Shown: positions 34,587 to 47,105 of the stretch, one piece after another | How the letters are laid out: each line of letters begins with the position of its first letter | Position numbering within the stretch: position 1 is the first letter of the stretch | Source of the DNA: Apium graveolens | Lineage: Eukaryota; Streptophyta; Magnoliopsida; Apiales; Apiaceae | Direction: 5' to 3' | NCBI RefSeq assembly: GCF_009905375.1 | Contig: NC_133648.1 | Location: forward strand, 313,289,666 to 313,353,665 | Length of the DNA stretch: 64,000 nucleotides | The notes under the pieces: model-generated | Told to the model about the DNA's origin: nothing | The model's database searches: none | The model's input: the letters and a program-made list of their open reading frames with translations, nothing else | Program-made: the position numbers and the translations under genes

Positions 34587-36101
34587 CTACAAACATTCCT
34601 GTTTAATGCATTTATTTGATAGAAATTGCATATCACAATTTAAGGTATATGTGAGCTTACTTATAGATACCGGGTTAAATTGAAATATTGGAACCAGTAG
34701 AACATCATACAACATAATTTCAGGTGTCAAATAAACTGTGCCTTTTAGTTTCACCTTTGTTTGATAGCCATTTGGTAAGAAAATATCAATATCACATTTA
34801 GTGATCTTAGTAAGAAGATTATGATAACAAGTAATATAATTAGGAGTATGATTATTAATGACACAAACTGATGTCATATAAGCACAAGTGTGAGACATAG
34901 ACATGTTACCTGATTGAGGTATTTCACTGTTAGAAGTAGATGAGTTATTTTGATTTAGAATTTGCAGCAACTGCTGATATTGTGAGCTTGTCAGTGTTGT
35001 ATTTGAACCTTGATCAATTTCCTGAGAATTAGTATTTGTATCTGCAACTTTAGAGTACTCAACATTGTTCATATTTGAAGTTGTAGCCAATTGAGCCACC
35101 ATTTTCCCAACATTTTCATTTGTTTTTCTAGGGGGGAAATCAATTTGATGAAAACATCTATCTCGAGTGTGATTAGTACCATGACAGTAGGTACATTCTA
35201 AATTGTTCTTCCTTCCTTCATTGAAGGTTCTCTTGAAATCCTGACCACCAGTGAAATTTTGACCACCAACAAATTTCTGATTCTTGAAATTGTTACCAAC
35301 AGTCCTATTCATTAACACTGCAGACTCAACAGCTGGTTGTGCCATAGACATATGACTTCTCTTTCTTTCTTCTTGTTGAAGAAGAGCCAACACTTGAGTA
35401 AGTTTGGGCATAAGGTTCATCATGAGTAATTGACCCCTAATGTTAGTATACAACTCATTCAATCCCATTAAAAACTGAGTTACTTTCATCAACTCATCAT
35501 ATTGCTCATTTTGAGCCTTTGCTTTGCAAGTACACAAACATACACACTTAGGTATATAAGAGACATTAACAAAATCATCCCACAATATCTTGAACTTTGT
35601 ATAATATGCAGACACAGACATAGCTTCTTGATGAAGAGCACTCATGGCTTGCTTCAATTCGAATATTCTAGGGGCATTACTCTGAGTATACCTTGTATGA
35701 ATGTCATTCCATACATTTACAGCAAGTGGAATAGACACCAAACTAGATCTTATTTCAGGCACAGTTGAGTGTAAAATCCAGGTGATTATCATATCATTAC
35801 ATCTCTAGCCAGCTTAAAAGCACCTACTAAGAGTTTTCTAAAGGTATCTTGAATTTACCAGTGATAAATCCTAATTTATTATTAGCTGACAGAGCCAGAG
35901 ACATAGATCTCTTCCATTCATTAAAGTTTCACCATTAAAAACAGTACTCATAAGAATCAAACCTGGATGATCAGATAGATGAAGATACAACGGATAACTT
36001 GTTTCCAAAAATACATAATGGAATTTAACTTCCAGATTAGTCTCCTCAGTTTGATCTATTGCTTCTTCAGTTTGCTTATCATTATCTTCGATTCTCGCCA
36101 T
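34587..36101 (-). pseudogene. Copia gag (broken)
   Basis: The start is ATG 36101 (MARIEDNDKQTEEAID), followed by the N-terminal motif NWxxW-like region in a second frame. The long frame 35792-34587 contains the UBN2-type gag core (NVWNDIHTRYTQSNAPRIFE, MSVSAYYTKFKILWDDF) and a zinc knuckle CTYCHGTNHTRDRCF. Gag packages element RNA into particles. A frameshift or stop near 35800-35870 separates the two parts. Confidence 0.85.
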
Positions 36102-36355
36102 TGATGATATTTTCTTGCAATTAGTTACTCAATATATGAATAACGGTTTGAGTTTGTTGAAAATCACAAATCCAAACACATTACAACTAGCATTAATTGC
36201 TAATAAAAGAGATTGTATAGGCGTTTTATGATTTATGCGTAGAAGATGAAGCTTGTATGAAGCTTTAATGATGAAATTATACATAACTAAATTGATCGGT
36301 AAAGATGAAGAAGATGAGTTTGTTATAGAGAGAGAGTTAAAAAAATGAGTTTGAC

Positions 36356-39300
36356 GTGATATTAGGTAACCTTTTATTAAATTCCAAACATGCAAATTTC
36401 CTATTTGATTCTGGAGCAACCAAGTTTTTTATATCTCAAGATTTTGCTAAAAAGTTAAAACTTAATGTCATACCCTTACGTGAGATCTTACGAGTGGAAA
36501 TAGCAAACAAAGAAATAATTCCTGTAAATCAAGTATACCCTAAGTGCAAGTTGAAATTAGAAGGGAAGATATTCGAGGTTGACCTAATCCCATTCGCGTT
36601 AGGAGAATTTGATGTAATCTTAGGAATGGATTGGTTATCCAGTAATGGAGCGCAAATAGATTGTGAACGGAAGAAAGTAAAGATAAGAGTGTAAAATGAA
36701 AAAGAAGTAGTGTTTAAAGGTCAACGACAGAACCAAAAATTTCTAACCATGCTTCAGGCAAAAAGATTGTTAAGAAAAGGTAACGAAGCCTATTTGGCTT
36801 ATGTGATAGATACCAAGAAGGAAGTCCCTAATATACAGGACATACCTGTAGTAAACGAATTCGAGGATGTATTTTCAGAAAACTTACCAGGATTACCACC
36901 TGACCGAGAAATAGAGTTCGCTATAGAGTTAGCACCAGGAACGACACCAGTCGCCAAGGCCCCATATAGGCTAGCCCCAGTTGAGATGAAGGAACTAGCT
37001 TCTCAACTGCAAGAATTATTAGATAATGGAATGATAAGGCCCAGTGTGTCGCCATGGGGAGCGTCGGTACTGTTCGTAAAGAAAAAGGACGGCAGTGTGA
37101 GATTATGCATAGACTATCGAGAGCTGAATAAGCTGACTATTAAGAATAGGTACCCTCTCCCCAGAATTGATGACCTATTCGATCAACTCAAAAGAGCTGT
37201 ACATTTTTCCAAAATAGATTTAAGAACAGGATATCACCAGTTGAAAATCAAACCGGAAGATATACCGAAGACTGCTTTTCGCACTAGGTATGGACACTAT
37301 GAGTTCTTAGTTATGTCGTTTGGGTTAACCAATGCACCCGCAGCCTTTATGGATTTAATGAACATAGTGTTCAAAAAGTACCTAGATATATGTGTGATAG
37401 TTTTTAAAGACGATATTCTGATCTACTCAAAGACAGAGCAAGAACACGCAGAACATTTGAGGATAGTCTTGGAAATCTTGAGGAATGAGAAATTGTATGC
37501 CAAGTTCTCGAAGTGCGAGTTTTGGTTGAGAGAAGTTCAGTTTTTAGGACGTGGTGAGTAGCAAAAGAGTTTTAGTTGACCCTGCCAAGATAGAGGCGGT
37601 ATCCAATTGGGAAAGACCAACTACCCCAACAGAGGTTAGGAGTTTTGTGGGTTTAACAGGATATTACCGAAGATTTGTGCAAGACTTTGCTAAGATAGCC
37701 GGACCACTGATAGACTTACCCGGAAGGCAGAAAAGTTTGTATGGACAGAGAAATGTGAGGAGAGTTTTCAAGAACTGAAAAGGAGGCTGGTGTCAGCACC
37801 AGTGCTCACTCTTCCCGATGGAAAGGGAGAGTTTGTGATATACAGCGATGCAACGCTTAAAGGATTAGGTTGTGTACTAATATAGCACGGAAAAGTTATA
37901 GCGTATGCCTCTCGACAATTGAAGGAATATGAGAGCAGATACCCTACGCATGATCTAGAATTAGCAGCCATAGTGTTTACCCTAAAAATTTGGAGACACT
38001 ACCTATACGGTGAGAAATGCGAGATCTACACTGACCATAAAAGCCTCAAATATATTTTCACTCAGAAGGAAATGAACATGAGACAGAGGAGATGGTTAGA
38101 GTTGATAAAAGACTACGACTGTGAAATTTTGTATCACCCGGGTAGAGCCAATGTGGTGGCTGACGCCCTTAGTAGGAAGGAAAGACTCAAGATGATAATG
38201 ACATCGGAGGAGTTGATTAAGGAATTTGAGAAGGTAGAAATTGACGTGAGAATGACCAGTAAGGGAACGGAAGGATTATTTGAGATTAAGCTAGTGCCAG
38301 AGCTGGTTGAAAAGATACGAATATGTCAGGAAAAGAAGTTGAATGAAGAAAGAGGAACCTTGACCGGTGAAGAAGTGAGATGCGAGAAGGATGAGAAAGG
38401 GATCATGAGGAATGCGTCCCGGATTTGGATTCCAAATGTACAAGAATTAAAGGATGAGCTGCTGCACGAAGGGCACAACTCTAGATATTCAGTCCACCTA
38501 GGAAGTATGAAAATGTACCGTGACCTTAAGGAATATTATTGGTGGCCTAACATGAAGAGAGAAGTAGCAGAGTGGGTCAGCAAGTGCTTGACATGCCAGA
38601 GAGTGAAGGCTGAACATCAGCGACCTAGTGGACTATTACGACCCCTAGAGATTCCGGAATGGAAATGGAAGCATACAGCCATGGATTTCGTGACAGGCTT
38701 ACCAAGGACAAAGACCAATCACGATGCCATATGGGTTATCATAGATAGATTGACCAAGTCCGCACACTTCCTACCAATCAACGAAAGATACACCGTAGAC
38801 AAGTTGGTAGATATTTACTTGAAGGAAATTGTAGTAAGACACGGCGTTCCTGTAGCCATAGTGTCAGATAGAGACCCAATGTTTAATTCCCGATTTTGGA
38901 GAAGCTTCCAGGAATGCGTAGGCACCAGACTAAACATGAGTACCGCTTACCACCCCCTGACTGATGAACAAAGCGAAAGGACTATTCAGACCCTAGAAGA
39001 TATGCTACGAGTATGTGCCATTAATTTCAAAGGAAATTGGGATGACCACTTACCCCTTATCGAATTTGCTTACAACAATAGCTATCACGCTAGCATAGGA
39101 ATGCCCCCGTATGAAGCTGTTTACGAAAGAAGATGTCGCTCTCCCCTGTGTTGGGATGAAGTTGGAGAACACAAGATATTAGGACCAGAGTTAGTCCAGC
39201 AGACCAGAGAAATGGTAGGACTCATCAGGAAAAGACTTATAGCAGCCCAGGACAGACAAAAGAAGTACGCCGACCAGGCCAGGAAGGATAGGGAATATGA

Positions 39301-39778
39301 AGTAGGAGATTTTGTGCTATTAAAGGTATCTCCGTGGAAAGGAGTGATGAGATTTGGAAAGAAAGGGAAGCTGAGTACCAGATTCATAGGTACCTTTGAA
39401 ATTTTGAGGAGAATAGGACCTCTAGCTTACGAGCTCGCCTTGCCTCCTAATTTGCAACAAGTGCACAACGTGTTCCACGTGTCCATGTTAAGAAAGTACC
39501 ATGCAGATGCACGACATATAATTGAGTACAAGCAGCTAGATTTACAACCAGACCTGACCTACATCGAGCAGCCAGTAAGGATAATGGACCAGAAAGAACA
39601 AGTGGTGAGGAACAAAATTGTGAAGCTGGTAAGAATCTTATGGAGAAATCAAAATGTTGAGGAATCAACTTGGGAACTTGAAGACGCAATGAGGAATATA
39701 TATCCCCACTTATTTTCTATTAAATTCCGGGACGGAATCCTTGTTAGAGGGGAAGACTGTAATAACTCGAATTTTTGA
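36356..39778 (+). pseudogene. Tekay copy 1 protease-RT-RNase H-integrase-chromodomain
   Basis: Starts inside the protease region (FDSGATKFFISQDF) and covers RT (36710-37561; [18 protein letters not shown]), RNase H (37780-38190), integrase zinc finger ([11 protein letters not shown]), integrase core ([25 protein letters not shown]) and a chromodomain-like tail ([19 protein letters not shown]). Breaks are a TAA at 36692-36694, a 2-bp deletion near 37550, a 1-bp deletion near 37728, and a TAG near 37884. The residue before the catalytic DD of RT is Lys where copy 2 has Ile. The last 619-codon frame (37919-39778) is open and runs 21 bases into LTR A. Without a 5' LTR it cannot transpose. Confidence 0.9.
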
Positions 39779-42700
39779 GACCTTGTAAAACGTTTAATGA
39801 ATAGTAACCCTGACTGACGGGAAAAAGTTTTGAGCCCACACTATGTAGTGCTTGAGAAAATGAGTTTCGAAGTTGATATTACAACTATACGTACCAAATG
39901 AGTGTATGTAAACGCTATAAGTTTTCGAAGAAAACGAACTTTGAAAAACGACCGTATTTACGACTTATCGAGGATTACGGGAATCACAATATAATTACGA
40001 GATTAAAATCCTACGGATTTATATTCAAGTAGGATAAATAAAAATATAAGGAATAAATACGAAAGGAATTACTTCGCAAACCAATTACGAGTAAGTATTA
40101 CGAAGAACGTTTAAGTAACCGAGAGAACGCGTAAACGATTAAATAAATATAACACACTAACTAAACCATAGTAAGGAAGTAACCATGGTTACTTCATCAA
40201 ATAGTGAGTTAACCATAGGATGGTCAAGCTAGCTAGCAAAATAGTGTGCTAAGGAAGCTAACCTTGTAGTTTAGCTTGTAACCTAGTAAGCTATTAGGAT
40301 TTATCCCTAAGATATGCAACCAAGAATCAACCTAGAATGCTATACTAGGAGAATAAAATCAATTGCAAAGATATCACATCATTTTCCTAGAAGCAACCTA
40401 GCAAAGCATCCAAGAGAAGCAACCAAGAGTAGTATAAATACCCCCCTTGGAAGCTCCATTCGGCCCTAATGAAAAAAGGGGAGAAATCAAATTCAAATCT
40501 CCAAGTTCTAGCTCTTGTAAAATAACCCAATTATTTCTCAAGCCTCCGAGAAATTAAACTAAGGTAAGAAAATTCTTTCATCTCTTTTTATCAAGGTTTG
40601 ATGGGTGAAATAAATTCAAAAACTCACTAGTGAATAGTATGAATAGTAATCTCTCTTTGGTTTCTTGATTTCAATGGTGGTTTTAGGTTCTAAAAATTAT
40701 ACCAAGCACTTCCAAGCCTCCACCATCCTCAAGAACAAATCTCAAGCTTTCAAGAAAGGTAAAAATCTTTGTCCCAACTTTATTTAAGATTTATTTTTAA
40801 GATCAATTTAGTATGTGGTAGTAAACCTAGTGTAATGAGTGTTATTGATGAAATCTTGATGATTAAGTTAAGTAGATTTAAGTTTGGTTGTTGTTGCCTC
40901 AAGAACATGATGTTATTGATAGGAGTTTGTGTGTTGATGATGATATGATGATTGTTGGTGGTTGTGTTAAGAGTTAGGGCGTAAACGAAACCCCGATCAT
41001 AAACGTAACTTCGTTAAGACTAACAAATCATAACTTTAAGATTCTGCAGAAAGTCCCGAAATTGTAAACTGTAGATTCTTGAAAAATAACCTTTTTTAGG
41101 ATAGAAAATGTTATAAGGATCATTTAGGCGCTTGAATCTCTTGATTCCGATTTACGGATCAAAAGTTATGGCCATTTTAGTAAAAGTGATTTACGCGACA
41201 AAAACTGCTACGAATCACGAATTTTGAAAATATAAAGGATAGACTTAAAAGTGTTCATAAATCATGAAACTTTTACAGAGAGTAACATATTGAGTTTCCT
41301 AACTATCATAAAAATTTCAACTGAAAATAATTTTTTACCAATTTTATAAAAATATCGGAGCCGAGACCGCGCGAGTAGAAACCGTAAGAATCCATAAGCG
41401 GAGCCGACGACGATAATGAGAATGAACCTACGATACTTAGAAAAATAAAGTGACCATAATGTGAATATGACTTAAAGGAATGATAAGGGTAGTATAAGTC
41501 GAAAAGGTGCATAATAAGTAGCACATGAGTGCGAGTCGCCGTAAATTAGAACGGGACCTAACGAAATAAAATATATTTATGGTTATAGATTTCCGAGCGG
41601 AACCTAGAGCATCATCCACCTCGAGATACCCAGGCAAGTTTACGAACCCAACTCCATTTTTACTGTTGTGTTGTGAAAGGATTGTTTTACTATCATCGCA
41701 TAAATACCATGTTTGCCATGATACGTAGTTGTTGAATTTTCGCATAATATAGCGATGTTGTACGATAAGTATATATCGTGAAATATTTATTCCGCTTTAA
41801 GCGTGACATATTATATAAGACCGAGAGTCGGTCGGGATTTAAGATAAAACTCGGGAATCATTCCGGTGATATTATAGGACAGTTATAAGTCCATAGTAGT
41901 ATATTTTAAAGGGACTCATCGTCCACTTACGAAATATTAAAACACCTCGAACTTTTATTAAAACGATTTTCCAAACGATCATATTCCCTCAACTATATTT
42001 TATTGTTTGAATAATAAATATTATATACTTATTCCTTTATTATGGGAGTAGTATACTCCAACAATTAATTATTTCAAAACCGATTAATTATTATAGATTA
42101 ATTAATTATGTAGACACAAACTAATTGAGGAATATTATTTTAAATAATCTTTTAGAGAGTAAAATCATTCGAGGTTTGATTATTATCGATTATCATTTAA
42201 TTATTTATTAAAGGGTTTATTATTGATTTAAAAATCATAGATCCTGATTTAAAACATACTTTCTGATTTCCGAATATCATTCAAATAATTTCAGATCGTC
42301 GGTGAATATTATCCCGACTTGTTAATATTTTGAATATAGTTTCAAGGAGAAACTTTTCCCTCTAATTTAATTATCTGTTGACAACGGTCAACTCACATCC
42401 TTAGTACTTCCTCCGAAACTTTCGAAAGTACATATATATATATATAGTATAGCTATGCCTATCAACAAGCAAAACGCTTGGAGGAACTTCGATGTGGTTC
42501 GAGTTCTCGAGATATGATAGGATTTCCTAAAGCACAAGGGAGGGGTAGGATCCAAGTACTTCGTGTATTGGATAGACTACTGGTACCGTAGGAGACGGTA
42601 CAATATGTACCTATGGACCTGCGAAGTGTATGTATACCCGAAATGAGGACACATAGCCCGTATGCGGCAAGGGTGATAACCGAGAGGTGAAGGTGTCGTC

Positions 42701-43447
42701 CTTCTACTAGTAGAAAATGTTACTTTTATCGCAGTACGACTTATCATCGTATGCGGTGGCTCCAACGAATGTCCTAATTCTTCCAATTGGAATTGCGATG
42801 CAATACCGTAACCCAAGCCTAGTTGCTGGGATTACTATTAAGGTATTCGCAGGATATTAAAATCCCTTAAAGAATTTTTTTCATAAGAAGGTGTGTATCA
42901 CCAAGGAAAACTATTTTCGAATAAAACATAATTATCCTATATGATGTATCATACAGTCATTTTCATACTGTACATTATTATGCTGGGCATTATAGCTCAC
43001 ACTTGTTTTCTTAAATTGACACAACACAACAGTGAATCAAGATGCCTGCCATGAGAACCACAGCCAGGAAACGGGTAGGAATAAGCTATTATGTAGATTG
43101 TTTGGTGTTGTACCACAGGTAGTCAGAATAAGCTGGATTAGTTTTCAGTTGTTTATAGTTCGGCTTATTTATAAGTATGACTTATGTAAGGTAGGAAATA
43201 AGAAACATATATTTGGTCGGCGGACTAACCTTACCTAAAGGTCACTCCCCGGTAAGACTAATTATATTTGGGTTGTAATAAAATTACTCTAGTGATGATG
43301 GTTCGTTTCCAAGACAATAACCTGTAAGTATGTGTGTGATAAGTGTGGGGTCGAGAAGCATGAGTATTTCCATATTGTAGTGCAAGTTGTGTGAGTTTGG
43401 ATGGCGTGGCTTCCGAGACTCCTGACCCCGGGTTTTGGTGCGCCACA
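39758..43447 (+). repeat. LTR A, shared by both Tekay copies (3,690 bp)
   Basis: Begins TGTAATAACTCGAATTTTTG directly after the purine-rich AGAGGGGAAGAC and ends GCGCCACA four bases before the PBS. TATAAATA at 40433-40440 is a plausible promoter TATA box. A (TA)n tract lies near 42430-42447. It carries about 270 bp near 39830-40100 that LTR B lacks. Small open frames inside are not conserved genes. Confidence 0.92.
40433..40440 (+). promoter_or_regulatory. TATA box in LTR A
   Basis: TATAAATACCCCCC context, repeated in LTR B at 51450-51457, in a position suited to driving copy 2. Confidence 0.55.
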
Positions 43448-43451
43448 GAAA

Positions 43452-43464
43452 TGGTATCAGAGCC
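43452..43464 (+). other. Primer binding site of Tekay copy 2
   Basis: TGGTATCAGAGCC, the standard complement of the 3' end of plant initiator methionine tRNA, four bases after LTR A. Confidence 0.93.
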
Positions 43465-43645
43465 TTAGGTTATCAAATCTTGGAAACGATAGGACATAAA
43501 ATATGTAGACATAAGAATAATAAAATAATCAATTAGAGCTCAAGTCGAGTTCGTCGTCGGGCTACACGGGTAGTCTTGACTATTATACCCTCAAGGGAAT
43601 TCCAACTCTAAGTTAGTAACACCTTGCCTATTGTGTCAGGTACCA

Positions 43646-44303
43646 ATGGAGCCTAGGAGGGAGGTTGATCCTGTTGATGATGTCATGATTCCTGAGAGTG
43701 ACCCTATTCCCGAGCCAGAGAGCCCACCCATTGATGATTCAGATGATGACCCTACTGAGGATGTCCTAGAGGAGGAGACTGAGCTTCATGTCCCCATAGC
43801 TAATGGCGTAGTACGGAGGGATGTATAGATGTACCCTCACCAGGCTGTTCGCTCTCCTACACCACCCTCCAGGGATCCAGAGCCCTATGCCCTATACTGA
43901 TGATGATGATGAAGAGGCGATACGTGCACAGTTCCACGAGGTTCATGACATATCCTCTAGCGACCCAGATTCACCTCTACCACCACCGGCGACCATGCAT
44001 GTAGCCGTACACGACTGGATAGTGGGTCAGCTTAACGCTGAGATCACTGCGGCATCTGCTCGCATCGCAGAGTTACGCCAGGCACTGACAGCTGAGAGAT
44101 CCACCCGACTAGGATGCCTAGGAGATTTCAGAGCTGTTTCCCCAGCCATAGCCCGCAGAGAGATCGATGGGATCGAGCTCCGTACCAGGGTTCAGATGAG
44201 GATGACATCAGTGGGAGGATACATCCCGGTAGTTAATGCAGAGCTGATGATTGCAGGAGCGATGAGGAGGGTGCGTGACCTCACTCGCAGTGATAGGGAC
44301 TGA
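43646..44303 (+). pseudogene. Unidentified open frame in the Tekay leader, between PBS and gag
   Basis: From ATG 43646 the frame is acidic and proline-rich (MEPRREVDPVDD, PESDPIPEPESPPIDDSDDD). A TAG at 43826-43828 interrupts it. The same frame continues SPTPPSRDPEP for about 26 codons, and a second frame then takes over with DDDDEEAIRAQFHEVHD and a helical part (HDWIVGQLNAEITAASARIA) up to 44303. I do not recognise the family. The composition, an acidic N-terminus followed by a possible coiled coil, suggests one former protein broken by a stop and a frameshift. Its place upstream of gag is unusual for chromoviruses. Confidence 0.5.
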
Positions 44304-44671
44304 GAGACTAGTGACTAGATATAGACCTTGAAGAAGGCTGGGTGACTTGTCACCAATTTTGATAGGATATCTAGTAGTAGATAGCGTTCCTAGCCCTTCA
44401 GGGTACACGGCTTATGTATTTTTGTTTCAGTATTCAGAACTAGTAGCGATAGATTGTAATCAGGCATGTATGAATTCGGCTAGTTATTTCATCCCCAAGA
44501 TATAAGTGGGAGATCTTATTAATATATATCTAAGCAGTTATTAAGAAATGATGTCTATATTATTGCACTTTATAAAAACCTGCTAGCTAATAAATGACAT
44601 GCTTACATACGAATAAAATAATCCAACTGTTATAATTACAACCATGTTGACCAATTTTCAATATCAGAACA
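44304..44671 (+). other. Untranslated leader of Tekay copy 2 upstream of gag
   Basis: No coding pattern is visible. It links the leader open frame to the gag ATG at 44672. Confidence 0.5.
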
Positions 44672-45880
44672 ATGTCACCCCGTAGAAGAGGAACCAGGGC
44701 ACAACCCGCAGAATCTGTTAACCAACAACGAGGTGAACCTGACCCTGTAGTGAATGAGGAAAGTGAAGGAGACTTAGACTATAATGAATATGATGTGGAA
44801 GAATATGTAGAAGAAGAAGCTGAGGATACCCATCAGGGAGGGAACCCCATAAATGAATTTATGGAACTGCTACGAGCAAATCTGAACCAACAGCCTATTC
44901 CACCACAACCACATTCTGCCCAACAGACTGCAGCTACTGCCTTTAGAGCCTTCAAATCTCTCAAACCCCCGGAGTTTCTAGGATCTGCCGACCCCGTTAA
45001 AGCACGGGCCTGGCTCAAAGTGATAGAAAAGTCCTTCGAGATACTAGGTGTTGAGAAATGACATAAGACCATTTTCGCTTCTTACATGCTGAAAGGAGAA
45101 GCTAACTACTGGTGGGAGTCCAAACGAAACCTAGAAACTGATGTTGTTATTCCATGGGATAGATTTACCCGACTGTTCTTAGACAAGTACTTCCCTAGGT
45201 TTATGGAAACCCAGATGGAGATTAGGTTTCTGGAGTTGAAACAGGATAAGATGACTGTGGCTGAGGCCAAATTTACTGAGTTGTCGAGATTTGTGCCTGA
45301 GTTTGTGAATACCGAAGAAAAGAAAGCGCGTAGGTTTTAGCTTGGTCTGAAACAGTGGATACAGAACCGAGTAGCAGTGTTAGAGCTGACAGACTATGCC
45401 ACCTTAGTACAGAAAGCCTCAATTGTTGAAGCTGGCAGTGAGAAGAGTGTGAAGGAGAAGGAAAATAGGAAGAGGACGATAGGAAGCCAGGGAATAGGAA
45501 CCGGGAACATGAGCCTTCCGAACAGGTTCGTCAAGGGAGCGGTGTCCCAACCTGCACGAGGCCCCGGATTCAGAAAGGCCCCGAGTGAGAGCGTTGGCCA
45601 GGGCGGCGGACAATCTAGGGCAACATTTCATAGCCAACCACGTGCCCCAATACCAGAGTGTCAAACCTATAAGAAAAGACACCTTGGAGTGTGTACCCAG
45701 ACAAGAGCCCCTCTGAGATGTTACCAGTGTGACCAAATCGGACATCTTGCCAACAGCTGCACCCGGTCCAATGTAACGTGTTTCTAATGTGGAAAGGTAG
45801 AACACATGAGAAAGGATTGCCCAACGTTGAAGCCCCCAGCCTCAGGAATGAGCAAAGATGCATCCAACCGACCTCCAACT
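44672..45880 (+). pseudogene. Tekay copy 2 gag, three stops
   Basis: ATG 44672 (MSPRRRGTRAQPAESVNQQR) leads to an acidic N-terminus, then the retrotransposon gag core (FLGSADPVKARAWLKVIEKS, ANYWWESKRNL, LFLDKYFPRFME, ELSRFVPEF) and two zinc knuckles (CYQCDQIGHLANSC and CF*CGKVEHMRKDC). TGA at 45059-45061, TAG at 45338-45340 and TAA at 45785-45787 interrupt one continuous frame; no frameshift is needed. The last stop falls inside the second knuckle. Confidence 0.9.
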
Positions 45881-47104
45881 GCTAGGACTTTCAACATGAC
45901 TGTTCAGGATGCTGTCCGAAACACTGACGTGATAGCAGGTACCCTTTTGTTAAATTCCGAACATGCAAATGTCTTATTTGATTTTGGAGCAACCAAGTCT
46001 TTTATATCTCAAGATTTTGCTAAAAAGTTAAAACTTAATGCCATACCCTTACGTGAGATCTTACGAGTAGAAATAGCAAACAAAAAAATAATTCTTGTAA
46101 ATCAAGTACACCCTAAGTGCAAGTTGAAATTAGAAGGGAAGATCTTCGAGGTTGACCTAATCTCATTCGCGTTAGGAGAATTTGATGTAATCTTAGGAAT
46201 GGATTGGTTATCCAGTAACGGAGCGTAAATAGATTGTGAACGGAAGAAAGTAAAGATAAGAGTGCAGAATGAAAAAGAAATAGTGTTTAAAGGTCAACGA
46301 AGGAACCAGAAATTTCTAACCATGCTTCAGGCAAAAAGATTATTAAGGAAAGGTAACGAAGCCTATTTGGCTTATGTGATAGATACCAAGAAGGAAGTCC
46401 CTAATATACATGACATACCCATAGTAAACGAATTCAAGGATATATTTTCAGAAAACTTACCAGGATTACCGCATGACCGAGAAATAGAGTTCGCTATAGA
46501 GTTAGCACCAGGAACGGCACCAGTATCCAAGGCCCCATATAGGCTAGCCCCAGTTGAGATGAAGGAACTAGCTTCTCAACTGCAAGAATTATTAGATAAT
46601 GGAATGATAAGGCCCAGTGCGTTGCCATGGGGAGCGCCGGTACTGTTCGTAAAGAAAAAGGACGGCAGTATGAGATTATGCATAGACTTTCGAGAGCTGA
46701 ATAAGCTGACTATTAAGAATATGTAACCTCTCCCCAGAATTGATGACCTATTCGATCAACTCAAAGGAGCTGTACATTTTTCCAAAATAGATTTAAGAAC
46801 AGGATATCACCAGTTGAAAATCAAACCGAAAGATATACCGAAGACTGCTTCTCGCACTAGGTATGGACACTATGAGTTCTTAGTTATGTCGTTTGGGTTA
46901 ACCAATGCACCCGCAACCTTTATGGATTTGATGAACAGAGTGTTCAAAAAGTACCTAAATATATGTGTGATAGTTTTTATAGACGATATTCTGATCTACT
47001 CAAAGACAGAGCAAGAACACGCAGAATATTTGAGGATAGTCTTGGAAATCTTGAGGAATTAGAAATTGTATGACAAGTTCTCGAAGTGCGAGTTTTGGTT
47101 GAGA
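45881..47104 (+). pseudogene. Tekay copy 2 protease and first part of RT
   Basis: Same frame as gag. The protease active-site region is FDFGATKSF where copy 1 has FDSGAT, so the catalytic context D-S-G is altered to D-F-G. TAA codons occur at 46226-46228 and 46724-46726, and a TAG near 47060. RT keeps [10 protein letters not shown]. The reading is cut at 47105 by an inserted solo LTR. Confidence 0.9.
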
Positions 47105-47105
47105 T

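Larger units (their letters stand above)
31460..36349 (-). mobile_element. Decayed Ty1/copia LTR retrotransposon, 5' LTR lost
   Basis: Gag, integrase, reverse transcriptase and RNase H are read right to left on the - strand in copia order (integrase before RT). A purine-rich TTGAAGGGGG just before the end of the frame (about 31650) suggests the 3' LTR lies to its left, reaching about 31460. On the right, only about 25 bases resembling the LTR end (CTCTCTCTATAACA, about 36322-36345) remain before Tekay sequence begins at 36350. Many stops and frameshifts are present. Exact outer ends are uncertain. Confidence 0.8.

Noticed and set aside
42577..42816. Open frame repeated in LTR A and LTR B (MGYGIASQFQLEELGHS)
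   Set aside because: It is repeated only because the LTRs are copies; there is no domain or upstream signal, and it runs against the direction of element transcription.
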